From Costus lasius (Eukaryota > Streptophyta > Magnoliopsida > Zingiberales > Costaceae): a stretch of 64,000 bases of DNA. Both the position numbers and the translations under genes were made by a program. Where the stretch lies: contig CM050450.1 of assembly GCA_027563935.2 (NCBI GenBank), forward strand, positions 33,033,439-33,097,438, read 5' to 3'. Every line of letters begins with the position of its first letter. Position 1 is the first letter of the stretch. The notes under the pieces are model-generated. The model saw only the letters and a program-made list of their open reading frames with translations. It was not told where the DNA came from and ran no database searches. This document shows positions 11,226 through 21,955 of this stretch, piece by piece.

Positions 11226-13903
11226 TGTCACACCCTTAGATAACAAAAATCCATAAAAGATAATCATACGACATAATTTTTTGCAAGATCGACAATCAAT
11301 ATCAAGTTCAATGTCTTGAACAATAAAACAAGTGATATAATGTCATTATCCAAGTTGCAACAGAAAAATATACATTCCATTAAAAACTTTTACCCAAGTA
11401 GAGTAGAGTCATACAATCCCAAAATCTGAGAACTAAAACATGCTACGAACATAAGCCATTGCAATCAACATTCAAAACTAGTAACATACTCCTCAAAATA
11501 AGTCTCATGACAACTCTTAATACAAGTCTTTTATGGAGCATACAATGTTTTCCAAGATTACAAAGTCTCATGATTTAGCCAAAATTCCAAAATGAGCTTC
11601 CAAAACTTTCAAGCTTTTGCCCACAATGTGTAGCCAAGCTAATCTGCAATAAGGGTTAGTGCAAGCAAGAATGAGCATAAATTGCCCAGCAAGTAGTCCC
11701 AATGGCTAAGGGAAAACGAACTAAAGAGGATAAACATATCAACGAAATAGTCAACACAATAAAGACATAATAAAAGATAACAGAATTTCCCCTTGAGAAC
11801 ATGAATTGGATAGGGAAAAACAAGATAGTCGTACATTCTTTAGATAAGGCATTTGGGTCACAAGTAGTCATTAATCATCATTGAGCATTCATATCACAGT
11901 AATCATTGATCATTGTTGTGCATTCATATCATGGGTAGTCATGGATCATAGATGTGGGGGAAACAATCATAATTCAAAATTCCTTCCACGTCTGGAAGTT
12001 GAACCCATCCTCGTCAGGAGAGAGCAAACAAAAGCTAGCTAGAGCATCTTAGGGCTCTTCGTACAAATAGATAGAGGGATTCAAGCGGTGGCTCCCACGA
12101 ATTCAAGAGGTGGCCCCCACCTTTTTTAGGGGTGTGGTACTTTGCTCCACATCTATCATGATGCAGTGGGATTCAAGAGGTGGCCCCTACCTTTTTAGGG
12201 GTGTGGCACTTTGCTCCACAACTACCATATGAGAAGTGAGATTCAAGAGGTGGCCCCCACCTTTTTAGGGGTGTGGCACTTTGCTCTCACAACTCTTTTG
12301 AATGGAGGGATTCAAGAGGTGGCCCCCACCTTTTTAGGGGTGTGGCACTTTGCTCCACATCCATCCACAAATCTCTCATTTGGGTTCATACAAAGTCTCC
12401 CCACAATATATCTTTCATAACAAGAGCACTAAGACAATGAGGTTGAGCATCACATTGAAGATAAGATATAACATAAGTCATTGAACACAATATTTGTCAT
12501 AGGGCATACCATGAGTTCACAGTCATGAATTAAGGCATAGGAAATAGATTCATAATGATCTTGTTGCTTCTAGAATAATTTCAAGCTCAAAACACAATAT
12601 CCACTTTGATGTTAAGCATGTAACCAAAACAGGGAAGATTCATCATATCTGATTTCTACTTATATTTTAGGTCGAATACTTAATCAAAAATAGTCAATAT
12701 TATATTCAAAATGAAGCTCTCTGAGTCTAGTTTCCACTAAAACTGGTTTCACAAGATTTTGAGTTGTAAGCAGGGAGATACGGGCGGTCGAACATAGGAA
12801 GGCCTGGATGTTAGATTTTCAGAAAACAGATTCATATATCATACTTTCAACAAATGTTTCAGACCAAGTAAGTAACCTAAAATAAGAAATATAATATTCA
12901 AAATGAATCTATTTGAATCTACTTTTCAATAGAACTGAATTCGTCGGATTTGGAGTTATAGTCAGAGAGATATGAGCAGTCGAACATAGGAGGGTCAGAA
13001 TTCCATATTTCCAGAAAACAGCTTCGTATGTTAGGAATGTGACATACGTTTCAGAATGAATACCCAATAAAAATTAGGCAAAATGGTATTCAAAATGTAT
13101 CACTACGAGTGTACTTTCCAATGAGTCTAGTTTCACAAGATTTCGAACTATATCTAGGGAGATATGAGGATTTGAAGGCATAAAGGTTGAAAATCCAGAT
13201 TTCCATAAACTGATTTTGTATAGCTAGATTGCAATACAGATTGAAATATGAATACAGCTCGGATATGGTCAATATCAAATGAAAATTAAAGCAGAATGAA
13301 TCTAGTTTCATACAAAATTTATTTCGTGCGATTTGGATCTATAGGTCATGAGATATTGCGGTTAAAGCACACAAAGGTCAGATTAGAGAATGCAGATTTC
13401 AGCAGAACAGGATTTTAAAACCCTATAAATATTTGAATCCGACCGCATAGAAACGAATATCATGAGATTCAAAACCCAAATCAAGCATAGAAGACACAAG
13501 AGACATCGAAATTAGGTGAGGCATGGAGGAGGAACCAGATTAACAAAAACAAGAATAAGATTTACTTGCCTTAAAATGATGAAGTTCTTCTCCCAATCCT
13601 TCCTCTTGGTGGCGGCTCCCTCCTAGGATTCTTTCCAAACCAACGTGACCAGCCTTCTCCCCTTCCTATCACAATTTTTCCTCTCACATTACTAACCCTC
13701 AAGGCTTATGTGGCAAGCTTTTCCAAAAATTCCCCTTTTAAGACTCCAATAAGGACATTTAAGCCCATAGTACCAAGATACCATCATCACCCTAGAAAAT
13801 AACAAGGTTTCAAGCATGCATAATTGACCAAGTAATATTATTTACCAAACTTATTATTTGCATAACATCATAAGGGGGGTTTCATAAATTTTAGGGTATT
13901 ACA
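11226..13903 (-). repeat. G2 5' LTR (2678 bp)
   Basis: It matches 1371-3923 throughout and has the same TG...CA ends. It is 125 bp longer, mainly because of two extra copies of the short LTR repeat at about 12168-12350. The element's promoter should lie here, but I did not find a clear TATA box. Confidence 0.92.
12085..12358. repeat. Short tandem repeat in G2 5' LTR, four copies
   Basis: The block 'gattcaagaggtggccccc' followed by acctttttaggggtgtggca and ctttgctcc occurs four times with 15-27 bp linkers (copies near 12102, 12169, 12240 and 12308). The left LTR has only two such copies plus a partial one. The array is therefore unstable since or during insertion. Confidence 0.85.
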
Positions 13904-13908
13904 AAGCT

Positions 13909-14671
13909 GCTACCCACAGCCGAGTTCTCTTATAACAGTGTGCTCAACCGAACCACCGGCCTTTCCCCCTTTCAAGCCAATTTAGGGTACCAACCAAATA
14001 AACCCATTGACCTTTTCCCTGCACCTAGGCAATTCCATGTTTCTATATCTGCTAGAGACTTAGCCTTTCATATTTCACAGCTTCATCATGAGTTATATAG
14101 TACTATGTTAGACTCTGTTAATCGTTATCGTGATGATGCTAACAAGACACGCCGAGAAAGGGCATTTTCTGTAGGTGACCAGGTTATACTGCGAGTCCGT
14201 GAGGAGCGCATCCAAGGGCATGGACACAAGCTGGATGCGAAAGGAATCGGACCCTTCACCATTACGGGCAAGATCAACAACAATGCCTACATACTGGATC
14301 TGCCACCTAATCTGGGGATCCCAGTCACTATCAATGTAGAGGATCTCACACTCTACCACGAGCCACTTCCCACCCCGGAGCCTGCTGATGCTTACGAGCC
14401 AGCCATTGACGCCATCCTGGAAGATCAGACGTGCCTCACACATGACGAGGTACAAATATTTTACCGAGTCCGTTACACATCTGGTGAGGACGTTTGGCTT
14501 CCTGAGGCTGAGCTTGTCCAAGCCAACCCTGAGTTACTCCAAGGGTACAAGGACAATTCTCCAGAGGAGAATTTTTCTCACCCGGGGAGAAATGATGGGG
14601 GGCCAAGATCAGCTCTGAGGAGATCCACTAGGGTTCGAAAGAAACCCCTCAGGTATGGGTTCTCTTCCTAG
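13909..14671 (+). pseudogene. G1 integrase C-terminal part and tail, resumed after nested element
   Basis: Ignoring G2 and one copy of aagct, the codons run from GAC AAG at 1363 straight into CTG CTA CCC here, with no frame break. The segment covers the end of the integrase core (TTGLSPFQANLGYQP), the integrase C-terminal barrel (SVGDQVILRVREERI, GIGPFTITGKI) and a chromodomain-like tail (FYRVRYTSGEDVWLPEAELV). It ends in a basic stretch (RRSTRVRKKPLRY) before the stop at 14669-14671. No stop occurs within the segment. The last 79 bases lie inside the 3' LTR, a layout reported for some chromoviruses in which the polyprotein end overlaps the LTR. Confidence 0.88.
14581..14592 (+). other. G1 polypurine tract
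   Basis: The sequence cccggggagaaa directly before the TGATG start of the 3' LTR is purine rich and lies inside the coding frame. Confidence 0.7.
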
Positions 14672-16315
14672 GGTCCTACCTTCTTATTGCATGGCATCGC
14701 ATCATGATAGGTTAGAAGCATAAGCACTTTCCTTATTTGCACATCTACTTTCCTTATATGCATATCCGCAATTTGCTTTCAATAAAATGCCATGTCATTC
14801 CTAGTGCATGTAGGGTAGCATATTTTGTTGGGCAACTAACCCTGCAGGTGAAGAAGCGGCTCAAGACAACTCAGAAAATTCAGCTCACTACTCACTCACC
14901 TAGTGAGCTCCAAAGAAAGAAAGTTAGCTTCAACATAGTTCAACTCCTTCCACTTGAAGACTTGAGTTAAAGGGGCTTCATAAATCATCAATTCCCTTGC
15001 CAAATCAAGCCTTGGGCGCCCACATCAACAATCAATTGGGCCAAGTCAAGATCCACAATTCAAGGAGTCAATCAATCATCCACCAATCATGCAATCATCA
15101 AGTTGGCGCCCACATCAACAATCAATTCGGCCAAGTCAAGATCCACAATTCAAGAGTCAATCAATCATCCACCAATCATGCAATCATCAAGTTGGCGCCC
15201 AACATTTGAAGAAGGAATTCGAATTCCTCTCCACAAATGGAAGCCTCATCAAGAGCCAACCGTCCCTTTCTTATGCTCAGCTTTTGCGCCAGCCTTTGGA
15301 GTCAAGAAACATTCAAAAACTTACCATGGAGGAGCTGGCCACAATTGGAAAGACAACCAAGAGCATTTGCGCCTATTCCATGTTCCCCTTTGTGTTTTAA
15401 TGCTGAAAATTTTCTTACTTATCTTGCTTATGCGCCTAGGGGAGAAAAGACTCTTGTAACCCCTAGATGTTTTGCCTATTTATTGTAGCCTTCATGGCAT
15501 ATGTCGCATCTTGATTTTTGAATGAAAATTTGTCTATTAGTTGCCTAGCAAATCAACTCTCGGTGCTTGTGTCACCAAGTTTTCTCTTCTCCTCTATTCG
15601 CATCCACCATCTCCTCATCTAGCCGAGATCTTCATCCTTTCCAAGTTGCAACCCGAGGCTCCCCTTTCAAGCAACAAGTGATGGAGAACTTCCTTGTGGC
15701 CGAGACCCAACTTGAAGGAGCCCTTGATGTTGAGGCCATCTCTTTGAAGGAGCTTTTCTAAGATAAGTGTTCTCCCTCTTGCGACTTTGTTCCTTCCTTC
15801 TTTACAATTTTAGAGATCTACACCTTGTTTGACTCTTGTAGGAAAAAAGGCGCTTGGAATTTGAAGGCCCCTTTGGGGCGCAAGCCCTCTTTTCTCCACC
15901 CCTCCATATTTTAGTTAGTCCTACTTATTGTCTAGGCAAGAGAACTTGGAGGCTTAACCTCCCTCTTGCATTTTGTCTTTGTAAAGCCTTATAACTATTG
16001 CTTAACTCACCCACGCCTGTGTAGGATTGCTGTATTGCCTGTGTGTAACCGACACCTTCCATCAGAGTTGGACCGGTGAAGAACGGGAAGTAGATCCCTT
16101 CTATTCTCAAGGGATCCATGTAAGTCTTCTTTAGATATTCCAGTCATTTCATTTCCGCAATTTCATTCCTGCAAGTAGTTTTAAAATCGGTTTTCCTATA
16201 TAAAATAAAAAAACATCTACTTTCAAATCCGTTAGTTAATCTCGGTTTTCCTACTATTCTATTACAAAAGAAAAATCTTTCAAAGGCGTTGTTTGCATGT
16301 TGTGAGCCCACATCA
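14593..16315 (+). repeat. G1 3' LTR (about 1723 bp)
   Basis: The ends were chosen from the inverted pair TGATG...CATCA, with the purine tract just before the start. After 16315 the sequence changes to an Athila-type LTR. The partner LTR lies outside the window, so the target duplication (which would be gattc) cannot be checked. The LTR contains the end of the G1 frame and a local 90-bp tandem duplication. Several short open frames inside it encode nothing recognisable. Confidence 0.7.
15015..15193. repeat. 90-bp tandem duplication in G1 3' LTR
   Basis: A unit beginning ggcgcccacatcaacaatca and ending atcatcaagtt is present at 15015-15104 and again at 15105-15193 with one base missing. A third start (ggcgccc) follows at 15194. 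Confidence 0.9.
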
Positions 16316-17098
16316 GATTCCATGCAAAAGACAAGATTGATCGACTCTTCTTCATCATCAGATCGAGGGGAAGCCGATTAAATTGCTGTTTTAGTGAAAT
16401 TCTTGTGATTTTTAGAAGATTCATGTTTGTTCATCGTATAAACATGCTTTCTTTTAAGAACATGAGCGAGTAGACTCTTATTTCGGGATTAAGGGTTTAG
16501 CCCGCTGACATTTACGAATTAATCTGTATTCTCACTCTTTATATGATAATTTTGTCATGATTTGATTGAAATTGTGTTTAGATCATAATTTACATTGGCC
16601 ACGTATAATTGTGTATTAGATGTTGCAAGAAGTGCTGAGAGGTGAATCTCAACGTCTGATCTATTTTAATCGAACCTTCGAATCCAATCACGGGAGTAGA
16701 TTGGATTCGTCTGAAGGATTTAACAAGCTTTTCACATAAGGGGTCTAGTTACGTTAACTATCACAAGAGTAAGGTGTTAACATAATTCTATACCGGATTA
16801 CACTCCGGGAGGAGTAGTCCATACATTAGGAAAAGTTTCTTTCATGAAGAATATCTTTACTTGATTCATATTTGTCAGTGTGGTGAAGCCCTAATATCCT
16901 GATCTTCCCGAAATTGAAACTCGCTTAACGTTGTTTCTAATATTGCTCGTACTTAGAGTTCAACACAACCCATCATTTCGTTCTACCTAGATTCAGACGA
17001 GTTGAAGAGTCAGTACTTAACCACCTAATCCTCGTTGGGAACGATAATCTTTTTATTACTTCGATAAATTTGTACACTTGTGGATCATATCAAGTTTT

Positions 17099-17117
17099 TG
17101 GCACCATTGCCGGGGAT
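17099..17117 (+). other. A2 primer-binding site, tRNA-Asp type
   Basis: TGGCACCATTGCCGGGGAT lies six bases after the LTR end. Athila and Tat elements carry TGGCGCCGTTGCCGGGGAT complementary to tRNA-Asp; two differences are visible. Confidence 0.8.
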
Positions 17118-17247
17118 TACGGCTAGTTAATATTTACTTATTAGATAAGTTTGGAGACTAGGCATTTTTATTTTATTTGCTTTAGCATTTTATTTTCTTT
17201 AGGTTTTATTTACTGCTGATTTATTTCTAGTTTGGCTTACACGTTGT

Positions 17248-17505
17248 ATGCCTAGAATTTCATGTGCATGTACTTTATTTCCTGAAGACCCAGAAATTGA
17301 GTGCACATTTCGCCTTCGAAGGAAATTACAGTTTCAGACTCAAAAGGTTTTTGAAGAAGGTGTAATGGCGGCAAACAACCAATCTTTGAGGGACTTCGCA
17401 GTACCGAATATACAGGGCTTTAATTCAAGCATAGTTCGACCCAATGTAGAGGCGAACAATTTTGAACTCAAGCCAGCGTTGATGACGATGGTCCAGCAAA
17501 ATCAA
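17248..17505 (+). pseudogene. A2 gag, N-terminal fragment
   Basis: An open frame from ATG gives the start of an Athila-type gag. The stretch SLRDFAVPNIQGFNSSIV, RPNVEANNFELKPAL and MVQQNQ corresponds to residues in the related gag at 26792. Homology ends at MVQQNQ; the remaining codons to the stop at 17562 come from the adjoining hairpin and have no gag likeness. It is a truncated, nonfunctional remnant. Confidence 0.8.
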
Positions 17506-17558
17506 ATACATGTCATATTTCTCTTTTTGGGATGGCATGTATATGACATGTATTTGAT
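17501..17558. repeat. Perfect 18-bp inverted repeat (hairpin) at the gag breakpoint
   Basis: atcaaatacatgtcatat (17501-17518) is the exact reverse complement of 17541-17558, with a 22-base loop between. It sits exactly where gag homology is lost, so it probably belongs to whatever replaced or invaded the A2 element. Confidence 0.85.
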
Positions 17559-18638
17559 ATGATGCATGTGTACTTGACAATGATGTGTGTGATTACTGAC
17601 ATTATTTGATGATGCATGTATGCTTAATGATACTATCTGATGATGCATGTTTGGTTTTCATTGATAATTGTGGAATAAATGATGTGTAATATATAATGAT
17701 TTAAGTCTATGGTGAATATATAGTTTCTACCAAGGTTATGTCAAATTGTACCTAAACTATGCCTGTGATTTTTGATTTTCTACCCAAGTCATGTTAAACC
17801 TCTAGCACCTAATACATGACTTTAGAATACTCTACTCTTCTGTACTTTGAATTTGTTTTTGAGAAGTGATAAACGATATATATTTGATTACTTAGATGAT
17901 GTAAGTATTAGAGTGGATGATGAATTTCTGAGTAATTCTTATTCTGGTGTATTCAAAAATTTATGCTCTAATATGTTATGTGATCACATGAATGTTTCAA
18001 AACATGAAGTTTATTAAGTTTAATTTTTCTTATGATTTGATTGGATAATAAGATTGACATGTAATGATGATAGGGGATGATAAGTATATTTTATATGTAT
18101 AAGGAATTGCTCCAACTCCATTGGCTTAAAAATGCATGTAGTTATGAGTTTGATTGCACTTGCCATAGTGCATTTTAAATTTGTTTTTGATTGAGTAACT
18201 AGGGTTATTCATCACAAATATTTGATATTCATGTCAAATGATCGATAATGATTTAAAGACCCATTACTTGATTAGCTCCCTTCAAAAAAAAAGGAGAAAA
18301 GACCAAGAGGGAAAGAGTTGGAGGTCAAGTCTATAACTCCAATGTCTATAATGCAACAAGCTATGAGTTAAGTTGTACTGAACAAAGTTTGGTATATTTT
18401 AGACTAACTCATTGACACAAAAAGAAAAAGAGTTAATAATGGTCTAAAAACCAAATTGCTCTAAACATCCCTAATTTTTGAAAACTAATTAGAACTCCCC
18501 TAAAATCATGAAGTGTCATTCAAGCTAGAAGATTGGTTATGAAAAATTAAATAAAATAAAAGTCTAGTGGATAAATTGAAATATGGAAACATTGACATAA
18601 AAGATCTAAATTTTACCTACCTTGGACTTGAATATCTT
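17559..18638. other. AT-rich stretch without recognised features
   Basis: The first 100 bases repeat gatgatgcatgt-like words. I see no long frame, no LTR ends and no RNA gene. It may be the body of an unrecognised element that begins at the hairpin. Confidence 0.5.
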
Positions 18639-18641
18639 TAA

Positions 18642-18937
18642 GGCTACGTTTAATCGAGCGGATGGAAAGCGGGAGGGAAGGGGATCTAAAAAGGAAAAGA
18701 TAAGAATAGGAAATAGAATGGATAGCTACAGTAGTTACTGTAGCTACAGTAGCTATAGTAACTTTTTCGTCGGACGGAACACAAAAATGTGAGAAAATTG
18801 AGGACTGTTTAGCTAATTTTTGCTACAGTGTTTTCCTTTCTATTTTCTTTCCATCCACTCTATTAAACAACCAAAACTATTTTTCCTTCTTACTTTCCTT
18901 CTCCTCCTACTTTCCATCCACTCTTTTAAACACAGCC
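18642..18937. mobile_element. Tourist/Harbinger-like MITE (296 bp)
   Basis: The ends ggctacgtttaa and ttaaacacagcc form an imperfect terminal inverted repeat of about 30 bp; both arms contain a shared GAG.GGATGGAAAG core. The 3-bp sequence taa flanks both sides (18639-18641 and 18938-18940), which is the PIF/Harbinger target duplication. There is no coding capacity. An internal 'gctacagtag' palindrome-like run is near 18725-18755. Confidence 0.8.
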
Positions 18938-18940
18938 TAA

Positions 18941-19225
18941 ATTCTATATCCAGAAAATTCTTTCTTTTTTGAGTATGAGATATTATGACATTCATCATGG
19001 TTAATGAGTTGTATTTACATAGCATTTTTTTACAATATTTTATATGCTTATTCGACCTTAATTATAGGATTTTATACTATTTTATGATAATTTTCTCTCA
19101 TATTATATAGAATCTTTACTTTTTTTTGTTTTTTATGTAAATGCAGATATTATCACTCAAAAATGAAGGATTTAATGAGTTTTGATGTCACAGAGTGATT
19201 CCTAATGAAAAGATGAGACTATATG
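18941..19225. other. AT-rich spacer without recognised features
   Basis: Poly-T runs and no frame of note. It is downstream of the small minus-strand reading frame at 19226-19393, and could include intron or 3' sequence of that gene if it is real. Confidence 0.4.
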
Positions 19226-19393
19226 TCAAATTTGAAGTAAGGAGTCTGGTGCAAGACGTTCACAGATGTGGCCATGAGTACTCTCACAACTCGTGATATC
19301 TCGCTGTATAGAAGCAACCTTAGGTGCTAAAGAAGCAGAAACTTGTGCTTTCCCCTTTCCTTTGCTCGCAATTACTTTCCTTCTTGGTGTCAT
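19226..19393 (-). CDS. Small hypothetical frame (55 codons), possible first exon
   Basis: I do not recognise this product. The minus frame starts MTPRRKVIASKGKGKAQ, a basic Lys/Gly-rich start, and ends at TGA on 19226-19228. A TATA-like CCATATAAA lies about 195 bases upstream on the same strand, and the text between contains ttagggttttcac, the kind of sequence seen in plant 5' leaders. The local composition is less AT-rich than its surroundings. It could be the first exon of a transposon-borne gene, perhaps of the same element as the C48 protease fragment at 23951-24124, or a chance frame. No clear splice donor was identified. Confidence 0.3.
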   Translation of the reverse strand: MTPRRKVIASKGKGKAQVSASLAPKVASIQRDITSCESTHGHICERLAPDSLLQI

Positions 19394-19587
19394 TTCAAGT
19401 AGTGTGGACGAATTCTAGCTGCCTGAATCAAATCCAAGTTTCAAACCGACGGATTGTGGAACAGAGATGACTGGAGCTAGTCAGAGAGGGTCGTCGGACG
19501 ATCTGGAAGGCAAAAGCCAGCTGATTCAAAGAAGCACCGCGGATTAATGGAAATCACGGGTGAAAACCCTAAGAATATGGTAGAGGG

Positions 19588-19596
19588 TTTATATGG
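19588..19596 (-). promoter_or_regulatory. Possible TATA box for the small frame at 19393
   Basis: CCATATAAA on the minus strand, followed by accctctacc. The distance of about 195 bases to the ATG would leave a leader of roughly 165 bases. It is a plausible core promoter, unsupported by other evidence. Confidence 0.3.
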
Positions 19597-19639
19597 AAGA
19601 TACGGACGTGAAAAAAATAGAATACATGCTTAGAATTAA

Positions 19640-19910
19640 TAGCGTTGATACGCTCTATGAATCAACGCTATGAATTCATAGCGTTGATACACTATATAAA
19701 TTCATAGCGTTGATACACGCATGAATTCATTACATCCGTGAAAAAAATCACGGTATGGCCGTAAAATGTTCTGTGAGGCCGTGAAATAAATCACGGTATA
19801 GCCGTGAAACGTTCTGTAAAGAATAGAATTGATAGCGTTGATACACTGTATGAATTCATAGCGTTGATACACGCTATGAAGCGTGAATTCATAGCGTTGA
19901 TACTCAGTGC
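19640..19910 (+). repeat. Array of GCGTTGATACAC-type words, left side
   Basis: atagcgttgatacac-like words recur about seven times, several followed by atgaattcat. Between them lies a doubled 'tcacggtatggccgtaaaat' segment (about 19749 and 19792). The same word family recurs at 23571-23830 in this orientation and at 24320-24733 and 51456-51730 in the opposite one. Confidence 0.75.
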
Positions 19911-20291
19911 AAGTTCTACCTTAGGAAATAGAAGTTCTACCTTATTCAATACAAGTTCTACCTTAGGAAATAGAAGTTCTACCTTACTTAATACTAGTTC
20001 TATTTTAGGAAATAGAAGTTCTACCTTACTCAATACAAGTTCTACCTTAGGAAATAGAAGTTATACCTTAGGAAATAGAAGTTCTACCTTACTCAATACA
20101 AGTTCTACCTTGTTAAATAGAAGTTCAACCTTACTCAATACAAGTTCTACCTTAGGAAATAGAAGTTCTACCTTAGAAATAGAAGTTCTACCTTACTCAA
20201 TACAAGTTCTACCTTAGGAAATAGAAGTTCTACCTTACTCAATACAAGTTCTACCTTAGGAAATAGGAAATAAAGTTCTACCTTAGGAAAT
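19911..20291. repeat. 21-bp minisatellite, block 1
   Basis: Two alternating 21-bp units, AAGTTCTACCTTAGGAAATAG and one ending CTTACTCAATAC, make a 42-bp higher-order repeat. As 21 is a multiple of three, open frames run through it on both strands and encode seven-residue repeats (SSTLGNR on plus, SKVELLF/PKVELVL on minus). No start context or known protein supports translation. Confidence 0.93.
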
Positions 20292-21955
20292 TGTTGCACA
20301 AAATCCGCAAGCGCACGACTTACCGATGTAGTACTAAAGATATCGTTCCCACAGGGATGGACTGTTAAGCACCAAATATTCCGATCTTCGATAGCTAAGC
20401 GAGTAAAAATCTCGATGGATAACGTAGACAAAGCAGAGAGCGTAGCAATACTAGTATCTTACTAATGTGAGAGAAATCGGTAATCGGGGTTCACCACGTC
20501 TAATAACTTATAAGCGAAATGAAAAGTACTGCATAGAACATCTTTTAGAATACCAAGGAAATGTTCACTTGAGCCGAACCCCTCTCGGGTGCACAACTCA
20601 GCAATCTACTAAGTCAGTCTCCTACTCTCGCGGTGGACAACTCAATAATCCACTTAGCTAGTCTCCTACTCTCGCGGTGGACTAAGCATAAGCAGACCGA
20701 GTAGAACGAGGACACAATCCCCAAGTGGTCTCTACGACTCTCGTAATAGAGCACACAAGATCGATCAAGGAGGATCTGTTGACTGCAATTCACCTCTCAG
20801 ATTTTACCACAATCAACTAAAGTGTGAAAACCGATCTGGCCAAAAATCGATAAACACGAATGAAACAAACCAAGATCAAATGGCTTCGAAAGATATATCA
20901 TAAAGCAATTTTCAACTTTAACACTTACAAATCGATAAGATGGGCTACACCCAAATCCCGATTGAGATTTTACGCTAGTACATACATGGTTGCGACAAGT
21001 ACAAGCCTTTCGATTCGAACGTAGAGGAAACTTAACAAAGTAAGGATGAGAAATGAATCAAGACAAACTCGTTTCTCTCCTCCTTTGATGTCGCCTTCCT
21101 TCTCCTTGGAATGGCTTGCGTCCTTGTTCCGCCACCGAACCTTCAGCTCTAAAGCAAAAATCCTCCTCTCCTTTCTTCTGAGCTCTCTCCTCTTGTCATG
21201 ATGTCGCCCTCTCCTCTTGGGTCCATTTTATAGGAAGTGGGTGGCTCCTCAAATTCCAAATTTAAATTCGGAATTAAATTTTGAATTAAACTCTAGAACT
21301 AATTCTGAATTAAATCCTCCATGATGGCTCTTAATGGCGTGTCCCTTCGTATTCGATATTAAATTCCCATAATGATCCTTGTAACTCCCGTATTCATGAT
21401 TGTAACGGTAATGTGTTAATTACCCTCATTAATACTTGTAACCTCTGGGTGATTAATACTCTTTTAATGCTTGATGGTCAGTACGGCTGCGGAGAAACTC
21501 TTGCGGCGGCTGCGAGAATCCAGTCACGAGGCAAATCAGGGTCATGCCCGTAATTTTCTAGTCGGAGCCGTCTTTGTCTGAAAGGTTGTCATCGAGGAAT
21601 TTATGATCGCCATCTTCGCATTATGACGTTGCTTGCATCGAAACGGGTTCATCGTGTAATCAGTCAGAGAATTACGGTCTTGATGTAAATTATGGCCTTG
21701 GCCGTAATTCTTGAAATTAATCTCGTTTGAAGCCAAATTTCTTGTCGAGATTCTTGATTTACTCAAAGATGCAAATGTACTTCCGGGTAGCTCGTATAGT
21801 GAGTGAATTATCCTGTATTTAATCAAACACGACAAGTAGTGAAGCTTCTAAAGAAAATCAGTGAAATAAGCTGGAAAGAGATGTAAAATCATGATAATAT
21901 GTCTCAATTCACTAGGAAACATTAGTCAAAAAGACTACTTAAATACGAGACATCA
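20292..21955 (-). mobile_element. Solo LTR of an Athila-type element (1664 bp)
   Basis: Minus-strand ends are TGATGTCTCG and GTGCAACA. The flanking 5-bp duplication gaaat (20287-20291 and 21956-21960) is perfect and taken from the minisatellite. Its first 150 bases resemble the A1 LTR (24734-26580) with many substitutions, so it is a related but distinct family member. There is no internal coding sequence. Confidence 0.9.

Larger units (their letters stand above)
1371..13903 (-). mobile_element. G2: Tekay/Del-like Ty3/gypsy LTR retrotransposon, near full length
   Basis: This is a complete but damaged minus-strand LTR retrotransposon inside the G1 integrase gene. It has two TG...CA LTRs (1371-3923 and 11226-13903), a PBS next to the right LTR, a purine tract next to the left LTR, and gag and pol between them on the minus strand. 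The perfect target duplication aagct flanks it. Over roughly the first 285 bp of the two LTRs I count about eight substitutions by eye, so it is not brand new. A solo LTR (4549-7376) is nested in its integrase. The long LTRs and the gag and pol text resemble the Tekay/Del chromovirus clade; clade placement is by recognition, not by phylogeny. Confidence 0.9.
1..16315 (+). mobile_element. G1: chromovirus-like Ty3/gypsy element, 3' part, split by nested insert
   Basis: This is the right-hand part of a plus-strand Ty3/gypsy retrotransposon whose 5' half lies outside the window. Its own sequence is 1-1370 and 13909-16315; 1371-13903 is a later insertion flanked by the 5-bp duplication aagct (1366-1370 and 13904-13908). 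The order RT end, RNase H, integrase, chromodomain-like tail, purine tract and LTR is that of Ty3/gypsy. The polyprotein end resembles chromoviruses, but the exact clade is not settled. Several in-frame stops show that it is inactive. After the 3' LTR the sequence changes to an older Athila-type LTR. Confidence 0.85.
16316..17505 (+). mobile_element. A2: Athila-type element remnant (LTR end, PBS, gag start)
   Basis: G1 is inserted into this older element. What remains is the 3' portion of a 5' LTR (16316-17092, ending atatca), an Asp-type PBS and the beginning of gag. Homology to Athila gag stops at about 17505, where an unrelated hairpin begins. The left part of this LTR should lie beyond the left end of the window, on the other side of G1. 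Confidence 0.75.

Noticed and set aside
19804..20217. 137-codon plus-strand frame of SSTLGNR repeats as a gene
   Set aside because: It lies wholly in the 21-bp minisatellite and its approach; equal-quality frames exist on the other strand, and no start context or protein family supports it.
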